Shown piece after piece: positions 1 to 14,800 of a stretch of 64,000 bases of DNA; position 1 is the stretch's first letter; the number at the start of each line of letters is the position of its first letter. Source of the stretch: Urophycis tenuis (Eukaryota; Chordata; Actinopteri; Gadiformes; Phycidae); NCBI GenBank assembly GCA_036785325.1, contig JAXIVH010000014.1, positions 10,260,005-10,324,004 of the forward strand, in the 5' to 3' direction. The position numbers and the translations under genes were made by a program. The notes below the pieces were generated by a model, which saw only the letters and a list, made by a program, of their open reading frames with translations, made no database searches and had not been told where the DNA came from.

Positions 1-2708
1 TCTCAAACTATAACCATAAAAGGTACCTAGCCTACAACAACTTCACTTAAGGCAGGCAGAAGCCAGATAGCAAACACTTGTGGTGTGACCATTGACATAA
101 CATCCCATAATTATAACGTCCTTTTTTGGGCAACGTGATGTCCAGCATACCAGGGATTATTCCTTCAAGATCTTGAATTTGCCCACTTTACAGTGTGTGG
201 CTCGTCTCCTGGATTCCTCCACATTCAGAGAGGCTGGTGTTGAGAGAGGCGGGGCCTTGTAGCCGGGAAGGGCGTTCTGTTGCGGTCAGACAGCGCAGTC
301 ATCCCGAGGGGCGGGTCCTCCGGCGCAGAAAGGAAAACCCACCTTCTTCATTGTTGGGGACGCAGTGGAATGTGATGGTTTGATCTTACAGCACAGGGAA
401 ATGTGAACGTGGAGAAAGGAAACAGAGAAAGCAATCCGGTCAGAGTGAAAAAAAAATACTACCCCCCCCCATTTTTGCTCCCGGGTTCGTCTAGCCAGCC
501 GACGAGTATGTGGAAAAACTTGTGTTCACCGTCACCGAGTCATCTTGTTCGCGTCAACTCTTCGAATCCAGCGTTGACTTGTGGATTACCTGCGTTTCGC
601 GCTTCTCGCCGAGGCACGCGATAGTAAGTATTGCTGTAGGTTGACATGGCGTGTTTTGACGTGTTTTAACGTGTTTTAACGTGTCTTAACGTGCGGTGTG
701 TGCGTGGCAGCGGCGCTCTGACTCCCAGCCTGTCGGGACTGCAGAACTCCGAACTGCGGCAAGTTTTGTACCCCTCCTCCCTCCTGGTCTGTCGTAGTCC
801 TGATTTGTCACCCAAAAATCTGGCGTATTATCATTGTCGAGCACCGTTCAATGATGGTGATAATACACCATGATCATAAACCGTCAAAAGGTCGTAAATG
901 GGAGTGATAATACGCCGGGTTTCGGTCTGAAACGGGGCTTGTTGTGTCGTAGTCGGAGGAAGCATCCAGGACTGCGGCGTGGCCAGGTGGCAACAAGAAG
1001 AAGTCGAGTCGATATGTCCTATTCCTCCTCCTCGGTTTAGTTATCAGCCATGGGGATTCTGGTTGTGAAGGGCAGCCCTTGACCGAGGGCCAGTTAGCTG
1101 TCCCTTTGCTATTTGTCATTCAAAAGGAGGCATTTAACAATTAACAATCTTGAGGCTGTATTTGACGTCATCGGCCACGACACGAATTCATTATAATATG
1201 TCGGCTTTCTTGAGGTTAAACTGCTTCTTCTCACTGCAGTCATAATAGGCAAAGAATTATTGTTAGGCAAAAAAAAAAAAAACTGAAGACGAATAACCCT
1301 AGAGGTCTGATGAATGTTGTTGCGAACAAAGTGCCTGACGTGGTTAGTCTTGCCTCGGTAGGTTACACTCAGCGTCATGTGTTGTGTGTGTTGAACAAAC
1401 ACAAGGCAACCATCACACTGGTCTGTTGAGTAACTTGTCGGGACAGTTTAGCACAGCTTAGGTATCGAGTTGCTAATTAACTGTTCTGAGATCACAAATC
1501 TAAACAGGCCTCAGGTAGAGATGTGTTCAGGTGTTTTCCTGTGGTGAGTCTTGAGTTATAGGTGTGTGTGTGTGTCTGTGTGTTAGACCAAGTGGCTGTT
1601 AGTTTCTGAGGACTTGTCATAGTTAGAATTGGGGCACAGCTTGTGTTATGCAAATGTGTGTTAACATGAACACTGCTTCTGAACAGTGACCCCCGTTGCT
1701 CTCTTGGCAACAACTGAAATGGACAACATGTGTTTGTGTCCTTGTTCAACACCGGCCCACTCTGCGGCTGCTGTTCTTGCCTCTGCCTCCATGTGTCAGC
1801 AGCCAGAAATGGCGGTGGCAGAGGTTGAATGCTAAGCTGCCAGGTGGGGCTCATAAAAAAAAAAGGATGGAGGGGGACCTGCCTTGACCTGTTTCAGACA
1901 CCAAAGGAGGAGGGAGAGGGAGAAAAGCAACTTAGAAAAAAAAAAGCCTCACTGATGACTTTCCAGTAAGGAGCTGCCTGCCTCCCAGCCAGCTGCAGTC
2001 CATGCCAGCTACCAGCTTCTCTGCTGCTTGCTCCTGGCTGGCTCAGCAGCGGCAGGCCAACTCCCCACCCACGCCACCCACCCACAAACCCCCACCTTAA
2101 AGCACAAGTATCTGCAAGTCAGCCCCGCGGAGGAGGAGGAGGTGCAGGAAGAGGCAGCTGGGCACAGCCGTGCGGTTAGAAAGGCTTCTTTTTGCAGACA
2201 TGCAAAGCAGTTGGACAGTTTTCTATCTCCCTTTATTCTCCGAGGTTCTTTAACTGCTTCCTCACAGCGGCATGACGCTCAGTACAGATACTTAAATAAG
2301 AGGACTTTTGGGTTTTCAATGTTGAGAAGTGTGTGTTTCTCTGTGTGTGTGTGTGTGTAAACACTGTTTGTTTACACATCCTACCACTTTCTCTCTGCCA
2401 GGTATTTCTTTGCATCAGGTTTGACTGGTGTGTGTGCATTTGGCTCGGCTGCAGGAAAGCTGCCAAGAGGATGTGACCTTTGGCCCTTACCTTTTACACA
2501 AATGAACTTAATGGTTCCAACAGTTTGGGAGACTGTCTGTTTACACAACAGGAGTGTCACTGCCAAAGCTGCTCTGATCATGGACCCTTCACCAAGGACC
2601 TCGGCCACCTCAGTCAGCCTGAGAGGGCGTTTTGCGTCTGAGTTGAGTTGAGTGTGACTTGGTCCAGGATTGTCGCCCGCCATGCACTGTAATAATTATC
2701 CCCTGGAC

Positions 2709-2747
2709 CCCCCCCCCCCCCCCCCCACCCCCCCCCCCCCCCCCCCC
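2709..2747. repeat. Poly-C tract with two interruptions
   Basis: This is a C homopolymer of about 39 bases broken by single A and T bases. Reverse-strand reading gives a poly-glycine frame that is an artefact. Homopolymers of this length are often wrong in length in assemblies. Confidence 0.9.
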
Positions 2748-3241
2748 TCCGTATTGCGTGACCCCGGGCTCCGCGTCACGCATGATTCGTTTTCCACTCC
2801 ATGGAACGCTGTGGCCGCCGATTGAAACCGTCCTGCTTCTTGTCAAAAACCTAAAACCCAATCATTATGGGTGTCCAATAATGGTAATTATCATGGTAAA
2901 CGCTGGCCCTAGGGGGATTACGGAGTGGCTTAATGGCCACTCTTGGGATTCAATTAAAATATTGAGGTTTTATGCTTCAGAGATGAAAACCACTGGGCAC
3001 GTAGGAGCTGGCCTACCGCTGGGTAGTGTAGTGTTACTTTTGCTCTTCACAGAGATGGTATTTTCTGCTAGAGTGGATTTGATTGGGTCACAGCATGGCT
3101 TGTGTTGTGTGTTTCAATTGGCCGAGGACTGGAAGAGGGTCACTGCGGTTACCACCTGTGATGTGACACAAGTTTGATCCCTCAGAGCTGTACAGTTATT
3201 AAACTATGCAGGTGCTGTGATTACCGGTATCCAAGAGCAGA

Positions 3242-3381
<140 letters not shown>

Positions 3382-4017
3382 GCTGTTCCTAGCTTCAGAA
3401 ATGCAATGAGCTCTGCCTTTCTCTTTCAGATAATTGCTAAATCCATCATTAGTTTTTTTTCTTTGTCATTATTTAATAATAATGCTAATAATGTAAGCAG
3501 CATATTAACACACAGACAGTTGGCCAGTTGCTGCTGTAGTTACAGGCTGTATCTCACGATAAGGAGGAAGGAAGCTGGTGTGAACAAAACATTGCCCTCT
3601 TGGTCCATCTCCCATTGGGTTGTAATTGATAGCCCACGCAGCAACAGGGTCTGGCTATTATGGGCCATGTGTTGTGCTATTATTAGTGATCAATGATTCA
3701 CTTTTAGCCTCTGTACCCCTCGCCCCAGGCAGGGCTAGAGCACTGGATGACACGCACAGGAGGATGGAGCTGGGTAGAAAAGGATGGGAGGAGAGAGGGG
3801 TGTCTTTAAAATAGCCCAGATGAATCATGACGTCGTAGAGGCTTGTATTGAAAGCCCACAATACGTGCGTGTGTGTGTGTGTGTGCGTGTGTGTGTGTGT
3901 TGTAATGTAATGATGGGTTCAGTACCCGGGATGGAGGCTGCAGTTGAGAGAACACAGCTGGTCTGTGAGACCGTTGTCCAACACTCTCCTATACCTTCAC
4001 TCTTTCCTGCCACCCCA

Positions 4018-4211
<194 letters not shown>

Positions 4212-4867
4212 CTTGCCATCCCTTTCAGTTTTCCTTATCAGCAACTGTGCAGCAGGGCCCTGGCTTTACAACCTGTGTGTGTGTGTTCCAGTCGTGTACA
4301 TCTGTCATCAGATACTAGAGAACAAGTGTTGCTCATCAAGCGCGCGCGCACACACACACAATCAGCCCATTAACTACATATTTCTCTGCCCCTCGTCAAC
4401 AGTGCAACATAAAGCATGACTTTTTTTTTTTCCCTTCAAATTTTCCACCCAAACAATTCTGCATTTGTTTGTTATTGGTACCATGTTGTATATGTTGGTG
4501 TGTGGTCTGCATGGCCAGTGCCAAACCTCCCCAGCCAGCCCCCAGACAGTTTAAAATGGGGGCTGTCATTACTGGGCCGTGACGTAGGTCTCTGACACGG
4601 AGGTCTTTGGCTCAAGCCCCCCGCGGCAGGTGACCCTGGGCAGGCTGAGCCAGCCTTCTGAGGGAACACAAGCTTCAGTCCAGGGCTCTGAGGTCTCGAG
4701 GAGGCTGTGTGTGTCCATTAGATAGCAAACAGATTACTGGCTTACTGACGGGATGTGGAGTAGAATGAAACGAAAGGAGAGTTGGAAATGGCTGTATTTG
4801 AATGGGTGTGCGTGTTGTTCAATGTAGATTGTTTCCCCCCATTATTTCAGACACATTGTGTGAACAT

Positions 4868-4960
4868 TTTATTTATATAGTGCCAATTAATAACAGAAGT
4901 TATCTCAAGACACTTTACATATAGAGCAGGTCTCGACCAAAATTATTTAAAGTATTTTAC
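4868..4960. repeat. Dispersed fish repeat fragment
   Basis: The segment contains the phrase 'tttatatagtgccaatt' followed by 'atctcaagacactttacat', a combination I recognise as a common interspersed repeat in teleost genomes. The family is not assigned and the ends are uncertain. Confidence 0.45.
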
Positions 4961-5959
4961 AGAGACCAAACAGATTCCCACCATAAGCAAGCACTTTTCA
5001 TTATGTGACAGCTTGGCAAGGAAAAATTGCCTCTTTTATATGCATAAACCTCGGACAGACCAGGCTCAGGGTGTGGGGGCCTACTGGATGCAGGGCGGTG
5101 ATGTTGGAACAGGTTTGGGTATAATGATGCAGAGCAGGAGGTGTAGCATTCTGCTATGTAGGAGATCTCACTGTGTGTGTGTGTGGGGGGCGATAGCTGG
5201 TTTAAACCCGTGCACATTGATTACTCAGTGCACAACAGGTGTGCGGGCCTCACCCAGAGTCTAATCAGTGTGACTGGGGCCAGGTGAGGCTGCTTTAACC
5301 AGCCGTCCACCACACACACACTAACACGCACACCTCCACTGTGTTGTTGAGATAATTAGCCACAGGTCTGTGTAGGGGCTAATAATAGACGACACAAGTT
5401 TAACTTGTACTTACCGTTGATATCCATCAAGTAAAGCTACTTCTAATTCCAGCCCATCGCCAACGTGCCTTGTGTCTACTTCTGTGTACTCTTACCATTT
5501 AAGAGCCTTAACAACGTTCACATTATATTTTTGTGAAACCATAAGTATACAGTCGACTGCGTCATGCCACTGTCAACCAAAAGCTATTATGGTATTTCAA
5601 TAATAACGGCATAGCGCTTCTCACCAGAAGTCACACAACAAATCAACAAACAAAAGCAAACCATTGGTAACACTGCTGCCTGAGCAGTCCTCAGCGTGAA
5701 CATATAAGCCTAAGGCCCTGCAGCATATACTGAAGAACTCAAAGCACATGTCCCCCTCAGCCACATATTATGTTGCTATACCTTCTCCCCACCACATAAA
5801 CACAGCAAGCATAACATAACTTTTTTTTTTTCTTTTTTTAAAACTGCGTGGTTCGGAATGCAGTTCTCGGGAGTCATTCGCAAAAAAAGGTATTTAACGG
5901 ATCATAGACGCTCTTTGACTCTGAACATATGCCATAATTACTCTCTCTGTCTGTGTGTG

Positions 5960-6159
5960 NNNNNNNNNNNNNNNNNNNNNNNNNNNNNNNNNNNNNNNNN
6001 NNNNNNNNNNNNNNNNNNNNNNNNNNNNNNNNNNNNNNNNNNNNNNNNNNNNNNNNNNNNNNNNNNNNNNNNNNNNNNNNNNNNNNNNNNNNNNNNNNNN
6101 NNNNNNNNNNNNNNNNNNNNNNNNNNNNNNNNNNNNNNNNNNNNNNNNNNNNNNNNNNN
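5960..6159. other. Assembly gap (200 N)
   Basis: A run of exactly 200 N bases follows a CT/GT-rich stretch and is followed directly by a (GA)n array. The round length suggests a placeholder, so the true distance is unknown. It lies between kdm1a exon 15 and where the missing kdm1a exons should be. Confidence 0.99.
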
Positions 6160-6280
<121 letters not shown>

Positions 6281-7084
6281 CACACTTGGCCACACTCCTA
6301 AACTCCACTTCTATCCGACCCCACTCAATACCAATGTTCATCCAGCACTCCAATTTTAAACAAGAGGGGTGTAAGAAAACAGTAGCTCGGACCATTCATA
6401 TGATTGGACCACCTTGTTCCATCTTGAAACCCAACACCTGTTCTGATTCATATCCGTGGGTGGATGAGGGGAAGACGAGACAAAAAGCCACCAAATACCT
6501 CCATCAAATACAGTAGTAGCTTGGAGGGGGTGGGGGAGGGGGAGGCCAACAGACAGAGACAGAGGTAGACAGACTCCCAATCTGTCTCCTAACAGTAGCA
6601 TCAGGTGGAGTCCCAGCTGAATAATCCCCATGCTGAGCTACATTCCCCAGAACAGCCGGGCCACTGTGAATGAATTTGTCCCATAATTGTGTGAATGTGG
6701 TGACACCGATAACTGGTCAAAGATTTGGGTCAGATGTATGGGTATGCAAGTATGCATGTACATACGTATATATATGTATGTATGACTGTGGGTGATCCAT
6801 ACATGATTAATGTGGCAATTGAAAGGTGTTCAGTCATTTAGTTTTTAAATACTAATAAAAAAACGAATGGCTTGAAGCTATATTGCAAAAAAAAAAAACT
6901 ATGCACCATGGAGCTATAATTCAAAATGGTGCATAGGTGCTTGCAGGGTCAAATATCAAATGACATTTATTCCCTTGGCAAGTAAAAAGGTTGCACATTA
7001 CAAACAACTGCTTGGCTGGCAGCTTGTTCAACTCAGCAGGTGAAGAGACACAAGTGGCCCCCCAAGGACGCACAGGATGCTCCC

Positions 7085-7363
7085 CCCACCCCCACCCCCA
7101 CCACCACACCAGCACCACCACACACCCACCACCCCCACCACCACCACCACCACCACCACCACACCAGCACCACACACCCACCACCCCCACCACCACCACA
7201 CCAGCACCACACACCCACCACCACCCGCAGCACCACACCACCACCACCACCACCACCACCACCACACACCCACCACCACCAGCACCACCCCCACCACCAC
7301 CAGCACCACACCACCACCACACACCCACCACCACCCCCAGCACCACCACCACCACCAGCACCC
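7085..7363. repeat. (CAC/CACCA)n array next to kdm1a exon 15 donor
   Basis: About 280 bp of CAC triplets mixed with CACACCCA and CAGCAC variants. On the kdm1a sense strand it reads as GGT/GGGT-rich DNA that begins right after the exon 15 splice donor, so it is the first part of that intron. G-rich RNA of this kind could form quadruplexes close to the 5' splice site. The His-Pro-Thr and Gly-Val-Trp open frames over it are translations of the repeat. Confidence 0.95.
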
Positions 7364-7365
7364 AC

Positions 7366-10300
7366 CTTGTTGAGGTTGCCGAAGCCCATCCTCTGGATGG
7401 CGGCGGTCTTCCACTCTGGCAGCGGGGGGACAAACTGCACGGCGGGGGGCTGCTGTTTCATCACGCCCAGCGGGAGGGTGCACAGCACGGCGTCACACTT
7501 GTAGATGAAGGTCTGGGTGGTGGAGCGGGTGTTCACCGCTATCACCTCGCAGCCTGGGGCCGCAGGGCAGGGTCAAGGCAGAGCACACAAGGTGAGACGT
7601 GTTGTCTAGAGAGCTGCGTGTCTCATGAATGGAGCGGCTCTGTTGCTCATCACTGTACCCCCCCCCACACCACCCTCAAGTGTTAGTAAAAACCAAAACT
7701 GAATTCATACAATTCATAAAAAATAAAAATTCATAAAAATTCAAGAATTCATAAAACTGAAGTCATAAATTAAATGAAAAAATACTTTTTTTTGGCTTGG
7801 TGCAGAGTGCTGGATACAGCTCTCCATGATCTAAGAGCCACCAAATACTTACAAAACAACAAGGCTAGTGTAGTGAAGGGGCGGTCTGGTGAGACACAGG
7901 TAATTGCATCCGTGTGAGGTGCTGGTGTCTGATTGGTTTAAATTGCTGCCAATCATATGGATTATTGTTTGGATTGGAGCAAAGCCAATTAAGAACATGT
8001 CGAGTACCCAGTTTTGAGCTATGAGATGGTGTCCTAGTGGTTCAATGTTAAATGTTTGGTGACTCTCTGAAAGTGTAATTAAAGTGGGCCAACAGAGTTA
8101 CACACGTATAACACAGAGCAGAGGCACAGACGCGTCCCACCAACCTACCGGAGGCTGTGTACCGGACCTGTCTGACTGCTGTGTTGAGCTTGATGTCCAA
8201 GTTCTCAGCCAGAGCCACAGGCACACAGCTGTACCCGTTCCTCACTGTCAGGTGACTGCCAGTGAACTCAAAGTCATCGTCCTGTAATACAACACATCGT
8301 TAGCACGGCGGAATGGATTTTACTGTTCACTTAGCATCGCATTAGCGTTCGTCTCATAGCATTGAGCGTCGTCATTACCAATTGCATTAATCAAATGCCT
8401 TGCATAATAAGGCATGTTGATGGGACACATGTTTTGTACCTGATCCCAGTGTTTGAGAGACAAGGTGGAAAGGGGTGTGGCATTGGCAAACTCCAGGTTG
8501 GCAAAGTGCCAGTCTAAGATCTGTCTGTCTCGGGACGACAAGTAGACATCGCTGCCAGGGACAAAAGAAGAAGAAGAGGAGGTAGAGATAAGAGGTGGAG
8601 GATGATAATGGTTAAAAGCAGAGCAATTACTCATCTAAAGAGCGTGTTGGTTCACGTTTTGATCAAGTCGTGTTTCTCGGTCATGTTCACAGATGCAAAG
8701 GAACAAAGGTTGATTGACTTGAAGGTCATTATCCGTCTATTTCAGTCAAGTGAACCGTGTGAGTGAACATAAGGGGTGTAAACAACGACTCCTCGAGTCA
8801 CTGAGTCATAAGTCAAGAGGAAGAGTGGCTTCCTTGAATGGAGGTCTCACCTGGGTGGATTGGCCTCCAGCTCCTGTAGTTTCTCTTCAAGCTTCACCTG
8901 CAGCTCCACCAGCTCGTCGTACTCCTACAGACAGACACACGTGGAGGGGTTTGACCCACCGACTTCATCTACTGCCCACAGTGACAGGCAGCCACGACTG
9001 GGCTTGTACGGCCACGAGGGTATTTCCATTTGAAGGCAGGTTACTGTTGACGATCTGGTTATTGGAGATGATATGTAGGTGCACCAACACTGTGAGCGAA
9101 TATTGCCGGCAGTGCATCTCCAATGGCACACCCATGATCTCTAGCCAACCACACAGAGTCTGTGTGTTCGCCTGTCCTTTTTTTCCTCTCCACAACCGCT
9201 CATCCAATCGACGTCACACTCAGTGGGTGTAATGCTGAGGAAGATGGCGCCCTTGGATCGTGTTGAACAGGCACTGCACTAGTTAATACAAAACTTGGTT
9301 TTGCCTAGTCAAGACAGGTTGTTTTGCTTGGCGGGAAGCCCGTTTTAGGAGCCAGCAAAGGGCTGTTCTTTACTTAAGCATTTTGTCAAACAAAAAAACA
9401 AAAAAAAAAGGCAAGCATGGCATGTGAGTGCGTGTGCGTGTCCACGTCGACACACCCTGCAGTGTTCTGGGACAGGTAGAGAGAACAAACAGGCTAGTCA
9501 CAGAGGGCCCCGCCGGCCGGGTCAGAGGTTCACCGCCACAGTGCTGGCAGCCACAGTCACGGTGTTAAAACCCTGCCTGTAAAACGCTGCCGCCCGGCCC
9601 AGAGACGCCGCCGCACCACAGCCACGCCTCCCACCGCGGCTCCGCGCAGCAACACTGACCACTCTGACGGCTACGGCCAGCGGGAGCCCCACCCCCCGAC
9701 CACGCGGGTCATGTGAACAATAACGAAAACCGCCCGCAGGCGAGCACATCCCACTGCTCACTACGTAGACAACCTGGATTTCATTTGCATTCACACCCAA
9801 AGTACACACGGGCAGTTACACAACGACAGGCCAACCACGACCGTGAGCAAGTGAGTGAGTGAGTGAGTGAGTGAGTGAAGCGGGTGAGTGAGTGAGTGAG
9901 TGGAGCGGGTGAGTGAGTGAGTGGAGCGGGTGAGTGAGTGAGTGGAGCGGGTGAGTGAGTGAGTGGAGTGGGTGAGTGAGTGAGTGAGTGGAGCGGGTGA
10001 GTGAGTGAAGCGGGTGAGTGAGTGAGTGGAGTGAGACACTGAGTCAGAGGCCGGTCGGCGGGGACCTTGAAGTGGCTTCTACAGACAGCGGATGAGGGGA
10101 AAAAGGGACCGTTCCGTTCCAGACAGCAGCTGTGTTTGGAGCGGCTCTATCCACCGTCTTAAGTACACACACACACACAGCTCCAATGAGAGCAGATTTA
10201 TCTCCAGCCCAAAATAAAAGGGCAGTGCGGGCTCTAATAGCACATACAGCTAAGGCATTAAACCACTTAAACACAGGCCTTCGCAGCCTGGTTGAGAGAA

Positions 10301-11826
10301 TTACAATGGCATGTGGTTTAGGGACTCTGAAGCATCCTCTACCCTCGCCGGGCACAATACATCACTTTTATGAGCTAGGTATGCTTCAGAATATTAACGA
10401 TTTCACCATTCAGAGTCACAGATGATGAAAATTAGGTTGACGCAAAACCTGCAGACATAGTTGTGACTCATGCAAGAGGGCCCCATCAATATGCCAAGAA
10501 ATAGATAAAACGAGCTTCCTAAAAACCGCACTATGTATAATGAAAACAATCCACAAGGATTTTTTTTGCACTGCCAAATTTTAACAGCAGGATGACAAGG
10601 GGAAAAATGAGTACTTGATCATTTTCCAGCAATCTATTGCATACCCTTGCAATCTGCACACACATTTCCAAAGCTGCAGACATTTCAGATTTGCTTTGAC
10701 ACACCTTTCAATCGCTCAGCCATTCACGGAATAACAAATGCAGTCGACTAGGCGCCTGGCTGTGACAGTAGTCACGCCAGTTACCAAGACCTGAGCCAGC
10801 AGGGTTTTGATCCATTAATACAGTCTCTATTGAAAGACAGACAGAAATAAAGTGAGACACAGACAGAGAAATGGGGAGATGCAGGAAATGCGGTACAGAC
10901 AGACAGGTCAGAGCACAGACAGACAGACAGGTCAGACAGGTCAGAGCACAGACAGACAGACAGGTCAGACCACAGACAGGTCAGACAGGTCAGACCACAG
11001 ACAGACAGACAGACAGGTCAGACCACAGACAGACAGACACGTAAGACCACAGACAGACAGACAGGTCGGACCACAGACAGACAGACAGGTCAGACCACAG
11101 ACAGACAGACACGTCAGACCACAGACAGACAGACAGACAGGTCAGACCACAGACAGACAGACACGTCAGACCACAGACAGACAGACAGACAGGTCAGACC
11201 ACAGACAGACTGGGGGACCGGGGCTCACCTTGCAGAGGGCAGTGAGGTCTCGGTGTTTGCTCTTGACCAGGAACTCTGCTGTGATGTCCCTCGGAGGCTT
11301 CACCTCGCTGGCCTCCTTGTACTGCTGGTGGAGCTCCTTCACACGCTCCTTGGTGTTCACCATCTGATGGGAGGTGGGGAGGAGCAGGAGATCACAATAA
11401 CATCAACTCAGCACACATAGAGAAACATATTCAGAGTTGGATAAAGATTAAAGATTCTTATTTGGTCATGATAAGTCCTTAGCTACCAGAGGAGGTACTG
11501 CAGAGGCAATACATTAGAATATATTAATAATATTAATATATTCAAATGTATTGCCTCTGCAGTACCTCCTAAACTCAAAGGTTGCATGTATATTATACAT
11601 GCAACCTTTGAGTTGTTAAAGCACACAATTTGGTAAGAAATCTCCTTTATTTTTTAGATGTAAAATAGGAAACACATGCATGTTCTGTTCACCTTGTTCA
11701 GCAGCTCCTTCAGATCCTCCTGGGTCTTGACAATCTTCTTCCAGTGTTCAATTTGCTCGTCTTTCACGTGTTTTTCCTGCAGCCTGCATGCACACACAGA
11801 CAGACACAGACACAGACACAGACACA

Positions 11827-11882
<56 letters not shown>

Positions 11883-14800
11883 ACCATTGCGTGTACGGTC
11901 AGGTAACATGCCCAGTGTGCATAACAGTGAGAACATGGTTCCCCATGGTTGATATTCTAAGCATCCTGTATGTGTGCTTGTGTTTGAGCGTGTGACTCAC
12001 TGGATGACCACCTCCAGAGCCTGTCCCAGGGACACAGGCTTGTTGTTGAGGAAGTTGAAGTCCAGCTGGTGGCTGAGGTAGGAGGTGGCCTCCAGAAGCC
12101 TGTTGAACTCCTGCTCCACCATCTCGTCCTTCTCCTTGGGCACCTGGAGACCCACACATGGACCGTTGACCACCACACCAGAATCTCGCCCAGCAGAGGT
12201 TTGCCACAGTAATATATATACATATATACATTGTAATACATAAGAGTATAGTCGCTTCAACTAGAAGGAAAGTACATGGCTAATAATAAAATGTGGTTTA
12301 GTTTCATGTGATCAGTTCTTATATTTCCCATTCAAATCATTAAATATCAGGAAGGGATCAAGGAGATGGTGATGAACCCTAAAACCAGAAATCAATCCAA
12401 TATCCCCCGAAAATGTTATCTCCTACAGGGCATATAATAGCAAGCATGCATTTCATGCAACATTCATTTGTTCTTCCCCTTAAATTAATGTCACAGCCCA
12501 TGCATAGATTTACTCTGCATGCTAACTTCATAAAATCCCAAAAGCCATATATTTGTTAATAGTATTACGTATTGCATGAAAAAGTATTTTAATGGCCGTT
12601 GGTCTACCAGCTTTAACACAGTTAAAGTCAATACGTATTTCCCACATCTTTGAATCAGTTCTCTTGTTGTTCCCATAAACGATTAAGCTGTCTCAACATG
12701 AATGACAAATTATGGGTTGCACAAGGTGGAACTCAAACGATGAATGGAGAAAGTAAAATCAAAAGGATCAAATAGAACAGCCCATCAAAAGGTTTGTTGA
12801 AATTATCACAGTAAGGTATCTATTACATAAATAAACCAATACATACACTTGTGCATCGTTCACCCTAAAGTTGTTCACCGATAGATGAACAAGGGAGGCG
12901 TTGAGAAGAGGGAAGGGAGAGAGAGAGAGAGAGAGAGAGAGAAAAAAAAAAGTAAATACAACATCTCCTCAAACAGGTTTGCACAAAAGTAAAAACATTT
13001 ACATATAATTTTCCTTTTGGCTGCCAATGACTAAACTAGTTCCACACGATGTTGAGGCTTGAAGAATCTTTACAAGGAAACACCCTTCTCACCAATCTAA
13101 ATAATGCCTCGCTCACTGCTGCTATGGCTGCCTTCACTGACAGCCGGCAAATTAGCCAAGGCATTGTTTACATCCAATAATAGCATTAGCCTGAACGCTC
13201 TACATTAAAGAGACCGTGGTCAATGACGGGCTAGCCTGAGCACTGAGGGACAGATCCACTCTCTCTTTTCATAGTGTGTGGAAGGGTTTAACTCGCAGAC
13301 AGACAAAAACAGGTCTATAAATGAGCCTTCAGTCTAAACAAATGAGGGTTGTACAAGGACCAAAAATTTTACATCTACTGTAAAACCACACATTGTTAAA
13401 TACAAAACACAGCCTGCGCATACACAAACACACACTGTGCTTTTGATCCATCACCTAGTAGTTAGTGTGTAATGCATACATGCATTCGTAGCATTAATCT
13501 CCTTCCCATCTTTAAAGTATATACCAATTTTAGCCTTCTATGACTGTTTTTCAAGAAAAGTAACAATCACAAAGGCCAATTTAAAACCACTGATCTGATC
13601 ATTTTTAGGGATTTCAGTCTGCCAGGTAAAATACTGGAACGGGAGGCAGAATAATACAAGTATTAGATGTGGGATGTCTGGTTGTACTTACGGCCTGGCC
13701 ATTGGCTTCATACAGAGGACACTTCTGTTTGATTTTGGCCAACTCCATGTTGACCTGCTTACTAATTACTGCCATGGGGTTTCCTCCTACACATACACAC
13801 AAATAGAGAAATAATGTTTTAACTTCAGCTTAATGACTGAGCAAAACAACACTGCCCTCTACTGATGGCTATCGGTTACTGTAGCACTGATCAGTAAGCA
13901 TAATTGGCATCACAAATCTAAAAGAAAAAATAACATGGCATAATTTAGGTTCCAAATAAGACTTCTGCCACAGAAAGAATGTCATGGGAGAATTCAGGTC
14001 TCTTACCCAGTCCTGTCACTACCATAGCGCCTAGATCTGCCACATAGTTGCCTTTCCTAAACGTGGCCACTCTGCCGCCAACGCGATCCTACAGAGGGTG
14101 AAGAGTGATACATTGAGCAAAACAAAAAGCAAAACAAAAAACAAAGCACTTAACTGAGTCACGCTGAGCACACGTATTTCACTGGTACTGACTTGGCGGT
14201 TCACATACCCTGGCTTCCAGAACAGTCACGTCCATCCCAAAGCTCTGCAGCTGCCTGGCGGCCGCGAGGCCTGACACGCCCCCTCCGATGATGATGACCT
14301 TCCCCGTCTTTTTAGCTGCGCGAGGAGAGAAGAACTGATGTGAGCGGGGCGGGCAGGTGGCCGGTCGGGGGCTCGGCGAGACGTCCACAACGTTCAGGGT
14401 CACATTACAGTCCTGCATATAACATGACGTGCACTCACGTGGTAAGGGCTTGACCCTCTTGTAGATACCAAAGTTGACAAGGCCATGCCTCTCTAGATAG
14501 CTGTGTATCCTGTGGACCAGCACAGTATCACCTGATCAGATGAAGAGATTTAAAAAAAAATGGAGAAAAAAAAAACAGTTAGCATTTGTTCCACAACAAT
14601 TTCCGAAAAGTGGAGGAAAAAGGAGAACTTCACTTGGACTCACTATTGTACGGCGCTTCGAGCTGTTGTGCGGTGGCTTCAAACGTCAGCTGCACCTTCG
14701 GGTTGTCCAGCCACAGTTGAAGCTGCAGGACGGATCATGTGGGAGATTAACACAGAGTTCACCTCACAGGCAGACCCCGCCGTCAGAGTCAAAGTGCGGT

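Noticed and set aside
6991..7686. Long His/Pro/Thr-rich open frames on both strands
   Set aside because: They are translations of the CAC array; only the minus-strand segment 7366-7553 (kdm1a exon 15) is real coding sequence.
12144..13691. Neuronal 12-base kdm1a microexon (encoding DTVK in mammals) expected between exons 8 and 9
   Set aside because: I searched the minus strand for GAY-ACN-GTN-AAR flanked by AG and GT and saw no match. It may be mammal-specific, or I may have missed a diverged form.
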